Counted from the first letter of the stretch, positions 47,244-56,910 are shown. The stretch: 64,000 nucleotides of DNA from Sipunculus nudus (GCA_026874595.1 CM049316.1:21165839-21229838); one strand, 5' to 3'. The notes: generated by a model from the letters alone, not told the origin. Numbers and translations: made by a program.

Positions 47244-47472
47244 ATAGCAAAATATAAACTAATGTTTCAACACACACATATCTATGTATGTATAACAAAC
47301 AATAGATCATGGACATACAACTGTTTTATTGTTGATATATAATATAAAGCAACAGTGTTCACAAAATATCAGTTTGACATATTATACTTAAGCATTATGC
47401 AATATCTCTTGTGAATCTATTTAAATGTGTATAAGTATGCGTGTGTATGGATGCCATTCTCGAATACGACAT

Positions 47473-50091
47473 TCACATAAAAACATTGGGTTCTTCCTTA
47501 TGCGTGAAACCTTGTGTTATGAATTGCCATACGTAATCATGACCTTTGGGGGTCGAGTACAGATTGTTTGCGAAGGGTTTGAACATGTACATGGTGGTGT
47601 ATATGGCGTTCTTTAGTATGTACCATTTTGTGTGTGCTGCTGTGCCCTCTTGTATGTTTGATGCCGCACAAATTCCCAAAGCGTTTATATTTTTTTCAAC
47701 CTCTTGAAATGCTATGTTACGCAGTAACAGAACAGAGGACCGTATTTTTGCAAGTTTCTGTGACTTTTTGTTGTGTCTTTTACCATCAAGGCGGAGATTT
47801 GCAGTAGGGTCCAAACATATATCTGCGGAGAGTTTATCAATATCTGTCAGGTTGTATACAAGCTGGCGAAGAACTAACAAAGCGTAAGGTGCCCCGTCGT
47901 ATTGCCTGTCCATCCATTCGTGCATCTCCATTCCGGGGATGTATAGTGTGTCCCGTGATTCAGCAGCACTCTCTGTTTCTCTACGCTTGGCCCATTCTTC
48001 CTCGTACGCTTTGACTGCACCCGCCAGGTCTTGCCTGTCGTTCAGCAGACACAAAAGCCATAAACCGGGGAAAGCGCTTGATGTGGTGACTCGGCGATCC
48101 ATACCTTTCAAATACATCAAAATAGATGAAGTAAACGCTTCCCATGTTTGTTTAGTCCGGTGCCATCCTATAGCGTACAGCAGCAGCGTGACGTTAATCC
48201 CTAGCACTGCTGCTCGCCGAACGCTACTGTACTTGTACAACGCGTAGAAGACGCCCCTGCAGTCATCTGATGCGTTCTCGTCTGTCAGAACGGCCTGAAT
48301 GGGCCTGTCCTCTAACCGGTAGCTCGGGTTCCCTTCCTCGTCCCTGGGCGTGGCACCAAAGACCATAGTGTACAGCATGTCTGCCGTGTGGCATGAGGAC
48401 GTCATTAGCTTTTCCGCACTGCCGTACGATGGCTGTGGCCACACGACGTAAGGTGTCCAGTCTGCCTTTTGGTTCAAGGGGTCCGCATGCGTCATATGAC
48501 TTTCACTTGCTTCCCTTTGGGACTCGGACACGTCATTTCGTATGCCCTCCCAGCATGAATCGTTACCTGTCGTGGCAGCAACAGAACCCGATACGGAAAC
48601 GGCCGTTGGAAAACCTCCTAAAGGAGGGAGGGCCTCCCATTCCAGTCCAGTTTGCAACAGTGGTCTGTAACCTAAATCCTTCTTTCCGCATTTGAACCCC
48701 GTCAGGAACATGTCGTAGTAACACTCGAGAGCCACTGGCGTGCTCGCCACGACATCCGCCCACCTGCGGGACATCACATATTGTATCTGACGGTTATTTT
48801 GCGATATCTCATACCAAGCGTACAGGTACCAAAGGCCGGCGTAGAGGTCCGAGAAGTGCCGGTTCGCATCACAGTCCAGTTGGTGAGTCAACGTTCCGAC
48901 ATCTGCCACGGCGTTGTTGACAGCGAGCACGAATGCTGGTGCGACGGTAACGAAAGAACCCTTACTGTCCTGTGGCACCCTCCAGGCCCCGCTGCTTCCC
49001 TGGCGGCCTGGCGGGACCAGGTTCACATTAGCCAAGGACGGGTCGGTTGGTCCCAGTTCATGCCGGAGCAATGTCTCTTGCAAACTGGACAAACGTGACC
49101 TGGTGAAATCCTTTATTTTTTTCCCCTTTGACGTAATCATATGGAAAAGTAAATGTGTCTCGGGACCGTACACGGGCAATGCTGGGCGATCACACTGTTG
49201 CGTGGAAGCCGCGAGTACTCTTTTCGCATGCTCGGTCGGAAGTTGGAATGCAGGTAAACGTTGGCGGCACGTAAGCAACGCGCGTTTTGACATGTTCATT
49301 GTCTGCAAAGCCCTTTTAGTACGTGTCTGGCCATCTACCGTTTTTACCATCATGGGTACCAGCTGCTCCACGAGTGGGGGAACAGAAGCGTCTGCTTTGT
49401 TTCCATGACTCATCAGTTCATCAGGGCAGGGTCGTGATGTTGGTTGACGCAATGGGCTACGAGACCTGCGCTGGTCCTCTTCCTCTGGATGGACCATTTC
49501 TGGAGGCCGTCGACTGAATGCGTCGTTCAGTGTTGTCAAATGTCCCATGAGTGCATCCGTGATTTCAGCCGCACGGGCGGTGTCGCCTGTGGTCCGTCGT
49601 AAAAAGTCTTCGGCTAACCCCTTAACCCTTTCCCCGGCGATGCAGAGCGCGTCCTGGGTCCCCGGTTCCATTAACCGTATGAGGTCCAACAACTCTGTCC
49701 GGTATCGGTCGTGGACGTCTGTCACAGCTTCATCGTGCAGCCGTTTCGCTTTCAGCCGTAAAAGCGGTAGGTACCCGTCCCTCATGGTGCGCATTTTGAG
49801 TCTTGCAGTCCTCAGACTCTCCCTGGTACGAGCGGAATGAACCAGTAAAACATGGTACAAGGGAGGCAAACGGTTATTGGCGGTAGACTGTGACATGACG
49901 GCGTTGTCAGGTGTCCACGCAGAAATGTTAGCACCAGAACACGTCCCGCTGTCCAGTATTTCAAGCCTGCGGTGGAACTCTTTGTCCGACTCCAGTGTGC
50001 CATTTTCGAACAAATGATCACTTCTTCTTCGTCCGCTAGTAGTATCATGTGGATCTCCGCGCCATTGAGCCATGGCATGAGAAGACCGCAT
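47473..50091 (-). CDS. Unknown protein, 872 residues
   Basis: A complete frame from ATG at 50091. The N-terminal 200 residues are helical and charged with coiled-coil character (RLKMRTMRDGYLPLLRLKAK), followed by a basic, Arg/Pro/Ser-rich linker (EEEDQRRSRSPLRQPTSRP). The remaining 600 residues are compact and Trp/Tyr-rich with a hydrophobic helix (AAVLGINVTLLLYAIGW). There is no signal peptide. It may be a portal-like or tegument protein, but I recognise no signature. It lies back to back with the PD-(D/E)XK nuclease gene upstream on the same strand. Confidence 0.75.
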   Translation of the reverse strand: MRSSHAMAQWRGDPHDTTSGRRRSDHLFENGTLESDKEFHRRLEILDSGTCSGANISAWTPDNAVMSQSTANNRLPPLYHVLLVHSARTRESLRTARLKMRTMRDGYLPLLRLKAKRLHDEAVTDVHDRYRTELLDLIRLMEPGTQDALCIAGERVKGLAEDFLRRTTGDTARAAEITDALMGHLTTLNDAFSRRPPEMVHPEEEDQRRSRSPLRQPTSRPCPDELMSHGNKADASVPPLVEQLVPMMVKTVDGQTRTKRALQTMNMSKRALLTCRQRLPAFQLPTEHAKRVLAASTQQCDRPALPVYGPETHLLFHMITSKGKKIKDFTRSRLSSLQETLLRHELGPTDPSLANVNLVPPGRQGSSGAWRVPQDSKGSFVTVAPAFVLAVNNAVADVGTLTHQLDCDANRHFSDLYAGLWYLYAWYEISQNNRQIQYVMSRRWADVVASTPVALECYYDMFLTGFKCGKKDLGYRPLLQTGLEWEALPPLGGFPTAVSVSGSVAATTGNDSCWEGIRNDVSESQREASESHMTHADPLNQKADWTPYVVWPQPSYGSAEKLMTSSCHTADMLYTMVFGATPRDEEGNPSYRLEDRPIQAVLTDENASDDCRGVFYALYKYSSVRRAAVLGINVTLLLYAIGWHRTKQTWEAFTSSILMYLKGMDRRVTTSSAFPGLWLLCLLNDRQDLAGAVKAYEEEWAKRRETESAAESRDTLYIPGMEMHEWMDRQYDGAPYALLVLRQLVYNLTDIDKLSADICLDPTANLRLDGKRHNKKSQKLAKIRSSVLLLRNIAFQEVEKNINALGICAASNIQEGTAAHTKWYILKNAIYTTMYMFKPFANNLYSTPKGHDYVWQFITQGFTHKEEPNVFM

Positions 50092-50266
50092 TCATAAAGT
50101 GATATGTGTGTCAGGAACCTCCAACTCTAAGCCAATAAAGCCACCGCATGCCATTGACCATGCGAGACAAGCGGGCGCCTACATGCTCTATCAGTCTAAC
50201 CTGCTGCCCCATATGCATCCTGATCTTTGAGGTACCCGTGCAGTTGAATATTATTAGCACTCTACG

Positions 50267-51670
50267 CTACTGTGTGTACTTCTCAATCGGGCAGACGGTT
50301 GTCACCAGTTCATACATCGCTTTTGTGTAGCGGTCGGCGTGTTCGAGCACAGACAGGTCAGTTGGTGCGCGGAACGTACATATGGGCCCTGCGGGGGCGC
50401 CGCCTTCACACTTGCTTCGTCCTTCGCCAATAGGAAGAACATATCCGCATTCTTGAGAGCAGAACACCATTTCTGAAAAGGCCACGTTCGAGAATTGGCC
50501 CCCGTCTCCACAGCCTGTTTGAGGTTGAAATGTTCGCTCGGATGTGCTGTCCCTTTTATCGTTTGTGGCATCTGCTTTTTCCTTAACAGTGAAACGTCTC
50601 ACGCGACAGCACGTCTTTCCAACCCACACGTATGAACTGAAACGAACGCGAAGTGCGTGTATGCGGTGCTGTTGCTGTGCACCCTTTCTCCAGTGCGCTG
50701 CTGATGATCGATGCAAGAACTCGCGCAGGCGCCAGGTAGTGTCGCAAACCTGGTAAAACGCCGATTGACACGCGAACGAAATTCGTTCTTTTGAAAAGAC
50801 AGGCGACACTATACTGGAGTACTTGAACGTCCTGGCGACTTGTTGATATTGCGAGCGGATGAGATCCTGTTTGTGGACACTTGCGTTGAAGCCGATACTT
50901 TTCACTTCGACCACACACACCCATGCGCAACGGCCTTTGGGGTGTGCGGCCAGCAGTACCACATCCGGCCGTCTCGTCCCTTTCAGCTGTAGGCGCTTCT
51001 TCGCATCCATCCGTTTTACTTTCCGACGTGGTGGCCACCTCACAGAGTTGCATGTCGGCAAAGGTCTGTTGCTTTCTGTTGAGGCAGTACCGACGTTTGA
51101 TATTGGGATGTGCGGTCCGACGGGTGTTTCACATACAACGGTAACTTTAACATCTTTGGCCCATTGTAATAAAACAGGCGTAGGTATGTCTTCGCCTTTT
51201 TTAAACGGATAACATTCCAACATGGTCAGCGCCCTTAGTATAAACCCCCTGGCGTTTGATTCGGCGTGTGCGGCCTGCACGGAACTCGATGCTTGCCAAA
51301 ATAGGGCATTTCCGAATGCGATTTCTACCACGTCTTTCAAATTGGTAACTTTATAGAGACGATTTTGTAGTCGCGTGTGGAACCGTTCACCAGCCGTTGT
51401 CGAACGGGCGTGGCAGCGGTCGAGGTTTGCCAGGACCGGGGCTATCACGCCCTTGTTGTACGATTCGAACGTCTGGAACACCTTGGGTGACACATGTCCC
51501 GTATGTGCGGTCCAGGATGAAACTGCTCTCCGAAGTAAAGGGTTTTTAGCCGCTGCAGATTTCCATGCAGCAAACTCGCGACATCTCTGCACTGTGTACA
51601 ACTTTGTGAGTTCTGACACCAGTTCTTGCTTGTGGAGACGATACCTCTCATGGTGGACACGTTTTTCCAT
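50267..51670 (-). CDS. PD-(D/E)XK nuclease-like protein, resembling UL24
   Basis: 467 residues from the ATG at 51670. At about residues 236-262 is the motif RRPDVVLLAA followed after a short loop by CVVEVKS, a PD...ExK arrangement typical of restriction-endonuclease-fold nucleases. UL24, a core herpesvirus protein, has the same kind of motif. An N-terminal helical region and a C-terminal Cys-rich extension (CSQECGYVLP, CEGGAPAGPIC) make it longer than typical UL24 (about 270 residues). The alkaline nuclease family is a less likely alternative. A TATA box is at 51762-51770 and a CACGTG palindrome at 51782-51791. Confidence 0.6.
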   Translation of the reverse strand: MEKRVHHERYRLHKQELVSELTKLYTVQRCREFAAWKSAAAKNPLLRRAVSSWTAHTGHVSPKVFQTFESYNKGVIAPVLANLDRCHARSTTAGERFHTRLQNRLYKVTNLKDVVEIAFGNALFWQASSSVQAAHAESNARGFILRALTMLECYPFKKGEDIPTPVLLQWAKDVKVTVVCETPVGPHIPISNVGTASTESNRPLPTCNSVRWPPRRKVKRMDAKKRLQLKGTRRPDVVLLAAHPKGRCAWVCVVEVKSIGFNASVHKQDLIRSQYQQVARTFKYSSIVSPVFSKERISFACQSAFYQVCDTTWRLREFLHRSSAAHWRKGAQQQHRIHALRVRFSSYVWVGKTCCRVRRFTVKEKADATNDKRDSTSERTFQPQTGCGDGGQFSNVAFSEMVFCSQECGYVLPIGEGRSKCEGGAPAGPICTFRAPTDLSVLEHADRYTKAMYELVTTVCPIEKYTQ

Positions 51671-52031
51671 GCCGGTAAAGAGGCCACGCGGTGATCACTG
51701 TCAGTTCACTGCCCCCGCATATACCAAATGACGCACGCGGTTTACCCCGTGTGACGAGTGTAATATATATGACTCGTAGCTATCACGTGATCACCATTAC
51801 CAGTTTCGGTATATGCAAATAGGTTCATGGCATATTACGCTGCGTATATGTACGGTAAATGGTTGATTAAACAAATGTATTGGCCACGGCCAACAGTTCC
51901 ATGTAAGCTTTACCCTCCATCTCCCGAAATTTCATCATCTTCTTGGTTACTGGAGGTCTTGTCGTTCTCGTTTGTTCGTACATGATTCCTGTTTGTGTTG
52001 ACACCAACAGTACCGGTGTGTTCCGCCCACA
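51671..52031. promoter_or_regulatory. Intergenic region with TATA box and ATCACGTGAT palindrome
   Basis: On the minus strand ATATATATTA (51761-51770) lies about 95 bases upstream of the nuclease ATG. The perfect palindrome ATCACGTGAT (51782-51791) lies just above it. The remainder is AT-rich and without a supported ORF. Confidence 0.55.
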
Positions 52032-52340
52032 TCACAGGAGCGGGTTTGTCCCCCAATACCACAGTTTGCACACAGGATAACCTCTAACTGGTGTTTGGTC
52101 CACCTCCCTGACCTTCCAAACGCACAAGACTCGAGGGGCTCCACAGCACATGTCCGACGCCGTGCAATTTTCCCCTATACGTTTACAATCCTGCACGGGA
52201 TCTACTTTATGGCGGTCAGTGAGAAGGTGTTTGGCTAAGGCAAACGGAAACGTACCCCTTAACTTGACTCCGGGTAGCACAAACAACATCAAAGAAACCA
52301 CGGTCAGATAGGTCAACGCCATGTACGGGCGGGTACCCAT
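52032..52340 (-). CDS. Secreted cystine-knot-like small protein
   Basis: 102 residues from the ATG at 52340. Residues 7-24 form a signal peptide (MALTYLTVVSLMLFVLPG). A mature part follows with six Cys (52, 59, 65, 66, 73, 91) spaced C-x6-C-x5-C-C-x6-C-x17-C. This is the inhibitor cystine knot pattern found in knottins, including conotoxin-like peptides known from some insect viruses and agouti-type signalling peptides. Target and activity cannot be deduced. Paired basic sites are absent around the Cys core, so processing would be by signal peptidase only. It is flanked by the nuclease and CARD genes in an accessory region. The longer upstream frame begins only with GTG. Confidence 0.6.
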   Translation of the reverse strand: MGTRPYMALTYLTVVSLMLFVLPGVKLRGTFPFALAKHLLTDRHKVDPVQDCKRIGENCTASDMCCGAPRVLCVWKVREVDQTPVRGYPVCKLWYWGTNPLL

Positions 52341-52597
52341 TGCAATCTGAAATCGTCCTCTATCGTGCAAACCAATGGAATTGCGCTTATGCACGAGACG
52401 TGAAATGTTTGCTGGCGACTTTAACCATGGTCTGCGTTTCACAAATACTTTAACATTCGAGGCTAGAGATATACACGATGGGACTGCACTGTACAGGACG
52501 ATAAATGGACATCATATGCCGGGAGCAGACGTCGGTGTGTACACTAGTGCAGAGATGTCGTATTTATTTTCCTCACAAGGAATCTGTCCTCGTCAGA

Positions 52598-53449
52598 TTA
52601 GTCATTAAGGTCGAACCTGTATTCCTCAAATGATGGAATGGTCACGACATAATATTGCTTTGCCTGATTCTGTACGGCAGTCATGAGCATATCGGCTCTC
52701 TCATATTCACCCGATACATACAAGGCATACCACACATCAGACCACATATGCGGACGCTGGTGCAGCCAATCGAAAAAACGGATACCGATAAAGCAGGAGG
52801 ACACCCCTGCGGCGATATAAGAGAGTTCCTGATCAGACATGATGTCCATCTCGTAGAGTGTATTTAACAGCCCGTTGCTTTTAAGATCCAATCCATCCAA
52901 TAGGTCACCTGAAATATCCCTCAACGTTTGTTTCGTGTAGTACACGTATCTACATTCTGAAGTGTATGCACATGTAGGTTTAGATAAAAGAACTGGAACC
53001 GTCGTGCCTGCTTTGATGTTCTTAGCAATAGACCGTTGTTTTTCGATCCATGCGTGTATGCCTTCTACTGTATGTATATCTGGCCGTGTTTTGGCAACGA
53101 CCTCTCCTGTAAACGCAGCTGCATTATATCTATCCCGCACGTACCGCATCCATACATAAGGAGGTATTTCCTCTGGGTACAGAGTGAACGTGCAGTATAT
53201 GCCATCACTCGGGTCAGGTTCGGTCGCGTCCAATGTCGGCAGTGTGTGTATATCTTCCAACCGCAACCCGGTATCTAAGCAATCCGATCCGGGCGTGTGC
53301 CCCTCCGTGCGACATTTGTAACACGGTAACGGCTTGCGACTCCCCATGTGCGCACGGTTTATCACTTCATGTACATCATATGCACTTACATTTATGATAT
53401 ATATACCGACACCTGTGGCGCTAGGTATACAATGATACCTTACGTACAT
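52598..53449 (-). CDS. Zinc-knuckle and CARD-like domain protein
   Basis: 283 residues from the ATG at 53449. Residues 40-60 hold a zinc-knuckle-like motif (C43-x2-C46-x4-H51-x5-C57) inside a stretch (VINRAHMGSRKPLPCYKC) that resembles gag-type knuckles of retroelement-derived host genes. Residues about 172-262 look like a death-fold domain, best a CARD: amphipathic helices TLRDISGDLLDGLD, GLLNTLYEMDIMS, SDQELSYIAAG, CFIGIRFFDWLHQR and MWSDVWYALYVSGEYE. A CARD would let the viral protein bind adaptor or caspase CARDs and block or redirect signalling. Domain identity is judged by eye and needs profile searches. Confidence 0.6.
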   Translation of the reverse strand: MYVRYHCIPSATGVGIYIINVSAYDVHEVINRAHMGSRKPLPCYKCRTEGHTPGSDCLDTGLRLEDIHTLPTLDATEPDPSDGIYCTFTLYPEEIPPYVWMRYVRDRYNAAAFTGEVVAKTRPDIHTVEGIHAWIEKQRSIAKNIKAGTTVPVLLSKPTCAYTSECRYVYYTKQTLRDISGDLLDGLDLKSNGLLNTLYEMDIMSDQELSYIAAGVSSCFIGIRFFDWLHQRPHMWSDVWYALYVSGEYERADMLMTAVQNQAKQYYVVTIPSFEEYRFDLND

Positions 53450-53550
53450 GTTCCCTGTTTTATTTGCCGTAGCGGCACCAGCCACTCGTCACGTGACTAT
53501 GTGTGACACTATCGTGCATGATACATAAGACCAAATACTAGTCATACGAA
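53450..53550. promoter_or_regulatory. Divergent promoter with GTCACGTGAC palindrome
   Basis: GTCACGTGAC at 53488-53497 lies between the divergent starts of the CARD-like gene (53449, minus) and the lectin/EGF gene (53551, plus). The ten bases match the core bound by TFE/MITF/USF-type bHLH factors in animals. Confidence 0.5.
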
Positions 53551-56500
53551 ATGGGCATTTTTTACGGAAAAGTGTTATACCTGCCGCTTCTGGCATTGAT
53601 CGCGCGCCAGATACTGGCCACCCGTAAGGCCGCACCCTCGTGGCGTTGGTTGGGAGCTCCGACGGCAAGTGAAATGGCCGGCCCTTTTACTTCGTGTAGG
53701 GCTACTGGGAAGAACCAGGTTGTCCAATGCGACGGCAGGAAAGAGACATACACGTATCAGCAAGCACGACGTTGCTGTGAGTGTGCCGGTTTAGGACTCC
53801 CGCGTACACAGGCATCGCAGGTAGCGTGGATGATGGAACTGGCTCCGACGGTGACCAGTGCACATTTCCGCATTGCAATCGAGGACACAAAAACCGAGGC
53901 ATGCTCCGTTTTCCGCCGAACTACGGGTGCTACACAAAAAAAGGGATGCCATAGAGGGAAGGCCGGATTTTTGTGTTGGCCAAAGACCGGTACCCATTTT
54001 GCAGATCCGGATGATACGATTGAGCTCATAGGGCCTTGGTCAAAAGAGCAAACATTTTGCAAAGATACAGCAAAGAAGAATTGCAGTGGCTTGACAGAAG
54101 TCACTAACAAGGAGGCAAAAAGTTGCTGCCAGTGCGCAGGAGGGCGTTTGCCTGTCATATCAGACCAAGGTTATGACTTCAAAAGCGACTCTGTTAGCAA
54201 ACTATTGCGACAAGTGAATATTTCAGAAACGTGGACAATGTTCTCCGAAAACAATCAGGTCATACAAACTCCGGTATGTCACCTCTTTCGTTATGATGAC
54301 GATATGAAAGCAGGCCATCCCAAACACAAGGATAAGAAGAGAAACGTCAATTGTGACAAGAAACACCGGTACATATGTGTTCGGCCAGTGTGTTCTGTGG
54401 GATACTGGGGACGCAAATGCCAACGGAATTGCTCAACAGGATGCTACAGACGCGAGTGTAAGGGATATACAGGAACGTGTTCACAAGGGTGCAAGGCCGG
54501 CCTCAGGGGAAGACATTGCAATACAACATGTCATAGTGGACGTTGGGGTAAAAACTGCGCACGAAAATGTTCATCAGGATGCATGAGGGAAAGGGGTACC
54601 AAGCCTGTGTGCTACCCCACAAACGGAACCTGCTCTTGTAAAGCGGGTTACGCAGGCCAGAGATGTAACAAGTTGTGCTCGAACGGAACGTTTGGCCTCG
54701 GTTGCAACCTCAAGTGTTCGGCAGGTTGTCTGCGTGAACCGGACGAAAAGGCGAAAAACAGAACGGTAATTAAAGGAACAGCAGTTTGTCGTTCAACAGA
54801 TGGGGTATGCGATTGCCGGCCTGGATTTAAAGGCAGAAAATGCGCCAATGCATGCAAGTCAGGTCAGTGGGGTCTTCACTGTGCCTTCAACTGTTCGCAG
54901 GGTTGTTTACACAGAAAATGCAATGCGGTAAACGGCGGATGTTCATGCCTTCCAGGCTTTAAGGGTGCCCGTTGCAATGTGACGTGCCCTCCGGGGACAT
55001 TGGATGATATCTGCACCAGGACATGTTCCAACAATTGTGTACCAGTAAAAGGTATCCGTTTATGCGACAAGCAAAACGGGTCTTGCAGTTGCTGTCCAGG
55101 TTACTACGGCGATGGTTGCAGCATGGAGTGTCCTAATGACAAGTATGGAATCAATTGTTCTCACACGTGTCCTAAAAACTGCATGCATGCCCCCGCATAC
55201 CATATTTGGAAGATCAAGACAAATGTTCAGAATTCGGTTTCCAGATACACGTGGCGTGTGTGTGCAAAAGAGACAGGAGCGTGTAGCTGCAAAGCTGGTT
55301 ACAAAGGTCAGACATGTTCGGAAACATGCAGCAAGCAAGAATGGGGTGAAAACTGTCACAGTACATGTCCGGTCAACTGCAACGGGACCGTCTCGGATTC
55401 AAATGTTATGTGCGACCGGTCTGATGGGACCTGCGTGTGCAAGGACGGTTATACGGGACTCAAATGCACCGATGTTTGCTCTACAGGCACGTGGGGTACG
55501 AAATGTTCCCGAAATTGCTCTAGCCGGTGCATCACCACAGGTAACAGTCATAAGCCGACCTGCAATCATATAAACGGGACGTGCACCTGCCAAGCGGGGT
55601 ACAGGGGTAAACACTGTGATGAACTCTGTGCAAACGGCACGTACGGCCCATCCTGCTCGAAAACGTGCCCAAGCCGTTGTGTGCGTGCACGGAATACGAA
55701 TTCTGTTCGGACAACAACGTATCAGTTATGCGACCCCATTTCCGGCAGCTGCTTGTGCCAGGCCGGTTACATAGGGCAGTACTGCAATGAAACATGCTCA
55801 GCAGACAAATGGGGTTCAGAATGTGCCTTTTCGTGTACGCCTCAATGCAATGGATCTGTTGTAGACAATGGTTTACCTGTCAGGAAATGCAACATGGTGA
55901 ACGGTTCGTGCACGTGCCAGGCCGGGTACGTGGGCGAGCGCTGTACTCAACGTTGCGACGGTGGGCTTTGGGGGGAGGGTTGTTCCAGTGTATGCGGTGC
56001 CGGGTGCTGGAACCGCTCCAGCTGCCACCACGAAGACGGACATTGTGCACCGTGCACAAACGGGTACACGGGGCCGAGGTGTGAGAGTCTGTGCTCGTCC
56101 GGTGTTTGGGGAAATAACTGCAGTAGCACCTGTTCGCTGTTTTGTGCGAAATCCAAATGCAGCCCATTCGATGGAAAATGTTACCAGTGTAAAGCTGGCA
56201 AGGACGGCGACTTCTGCGACCAGGATTGCTCGACCGGTGTGTGGGGGACTAACTGCAGTAACACCTGTTCGCCGTCCTGTGCAAATGGCACATGCAACCC
56301 ATTCGACGGGAAATGCTACCAATGCATAGCTGGCAAAGAAGGCGACTTCTGCGACGCGGATTGCTCGACCGGTGTGTGGGGGACTAACTGCAGTAACACC
56401 TGTTCGCCGTCCTGTGCAAATGGCAAATGCAACCCAGCCGATGGGAAATGCTACCAATGTATAGCTGGCAAAGAAGGCGCCTACTGCAACGCGGATTGCC

Positions 56501-56910
56501 CGACCGGTCATTGGGGGAATAACTGCAGTAGCACCTGTCCGCCATCTTGTGCAAAAAGCACATGCAGCCCATTTGACGGGAAATGTTACCGATGTAAAGC
56601 TGGCAGAGAAGGCGTCTTCTGCGACTCGGATTGCGGCGAAGGGACGTACGGTCCCAACTGCATGATGTTGTGCCCCGTCTGTCCAAACGGCGTATGGTTT
56701 AAATGTGATCCCGTCACTGGTGTGTGTCAGACAGGCGGCACAGACCTCGAGGACACTGGTCGGTGGAGGGAACACTTTCGTGCCTTCTGTTGGAAACCTG
56801 ACAAAACGGGAAGGCAATGCAGGGACATTAATACAAGCAAGCCTGCCTGGCGTGATGAACACATAGCGGTTGTCTTGTTAAGCCTCCGGGTTCTGTTCGA
56901 GTATGTGTAG
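53551..56910 (+). CDS. Secreted or surface protein: two C-type-lectin-like domains and ~15 EGF-like repeats
   Basis: 1119 residues with an N-terminal signal peptide (YLPLLALIARQILA). Two tandem Cys-patterned domains (about residues 45-150 and 155-280) look C-type-lectin-like (ARRCCECAGLGLP / AKSCCQCAGGRLP at their starts, closing Cys in GFLC and RYIC). Then come fifteen full EGF-like repeats and one partial, of the G-x-W/Y-G-x-x-C ... C-x-C-x-x-G-Y-x-G-x-x-C kind found in animal MEGF/scavenger receptors. Repeats 12-15 are nearly identical. There is no clear membrane segment, only a short hydrophobic C-terminus (HIAVVLLSLRVLFEYV) that might be a GPI signal. It is probably a captured host receptor; ligand unknown. 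Confidence 0.82.
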   Translation: MGIFYGKVLYLPLLALIARQILATRKAAPSWRWLGAPTASEMAGPFTSCRATGKNQVVQCDGRKETYTYQQARRCCECAGLGLPRTQASQVAWMMELAPTVTSAHFRIAIEDTKTEACSVFRRTTGATQKKGCHRGKAGFLCWPKTGTHFADPDDTIELIGPWSKEQTFCKDTAKKNCSGLTEVTNKEAKSCCQCAGGRLPVISDQGYDFKSDSVSKLLRQVNISETWTMFSENNQVIQTPVCHLFRYDDDMKAGHPKHKDKKRNVNCDKKHRYICVRPVCSVGYWGRKCQRNCSTGCYRRECKGYTGTCSQGCKAGLRGRHCNTTCHSGRWGKNCARKCSSGCMRERGTKPVCYPTNGTCSCKAGYAGQRCNKLCSNGTFGLGCNLKCSAGCLREPDEKAKNRTVIKGTAVCRSTDGVCDCRPGFKGRKCANACKSGQWGLHCAFNCSQGCLHRKCNAVNGGCSCLPGFKGARCNVTCPPGTLDDICTRTCSNNCVPVKGIRLCDKQNGSCSCCPGYYGDGCSMECPNDKYGINCSHTCPKNCMHAPAYHIWKIKTNVQNSVSRYTWRVCAKETGACSCKAGYKGQTCSETCSKQEWGENCHSTCPVNCNGTVSDSNVMCDRSDGTCVCKDGYTGLKCTDVCSTGTWGTKCSRNCSSRCITTGNSHKPTCNHINGTCTCQAGYRGKHCDELCANGTYGPSCSKTCPSRCVRARNTNSVRTTTYQLCDPISGSCLCQAGYIGQYCNETCSADKWGSECAFSCTPQCNGSVVDNGLPVRKCNMVNGSCTCQAGYVGERCTQRCDGGLWGEGCSSVCGAGCWNRSSCHHEDGHCAPCTNGYTGPRCESLCSSGVWGNNCSSTCSLFCAKSKCSPFDGKCYQCKAGKDGDFCDQDCSTGVWGTNCSNTCSPSCANGTCNPFDGKCYQCIAGKEGDFCDADCSTGVWGTNCSNTCSPSCANGKCNPADGKCYQCIAGKEGAYCNADCPTGHWGNNCSSTCPPSCAKSTCSPFDGKCYRCKAGREGVFCDSDCGEGTYGPNCMMLCPVCPNGVWFKCDPVTGVCQTGGTDLEDTGRWREHFRAFCWKPDKTGRQCRDINTSKPAWRDEHIAVVLLSLRVLFEYV
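56090..56640 (+). repeat. Four 135-base coding tandem repeats
   Basis: Four copies of a 135-base (45-codon) unit encode EGF-like repeats 12-15 of the lectin/EGF protein. The two central copies (starting near 56227 and 56362) differ at only a few positions, showing recent duplication or gene conversion. Confidence 0.85.

Noticed and set aside
51947-52144. Cys-rich frame overlapping the knottin-like gene
   Set aside because: It starts with ATG but lies in the shifted frame across the end of the better supported gene, and has no signal peptide.
55873-56862. Long minus-strand frame opposite the EGF repeats
   Set aside because: It is the antisense shadow of the repeat-rich, Cys-biased coding strand.
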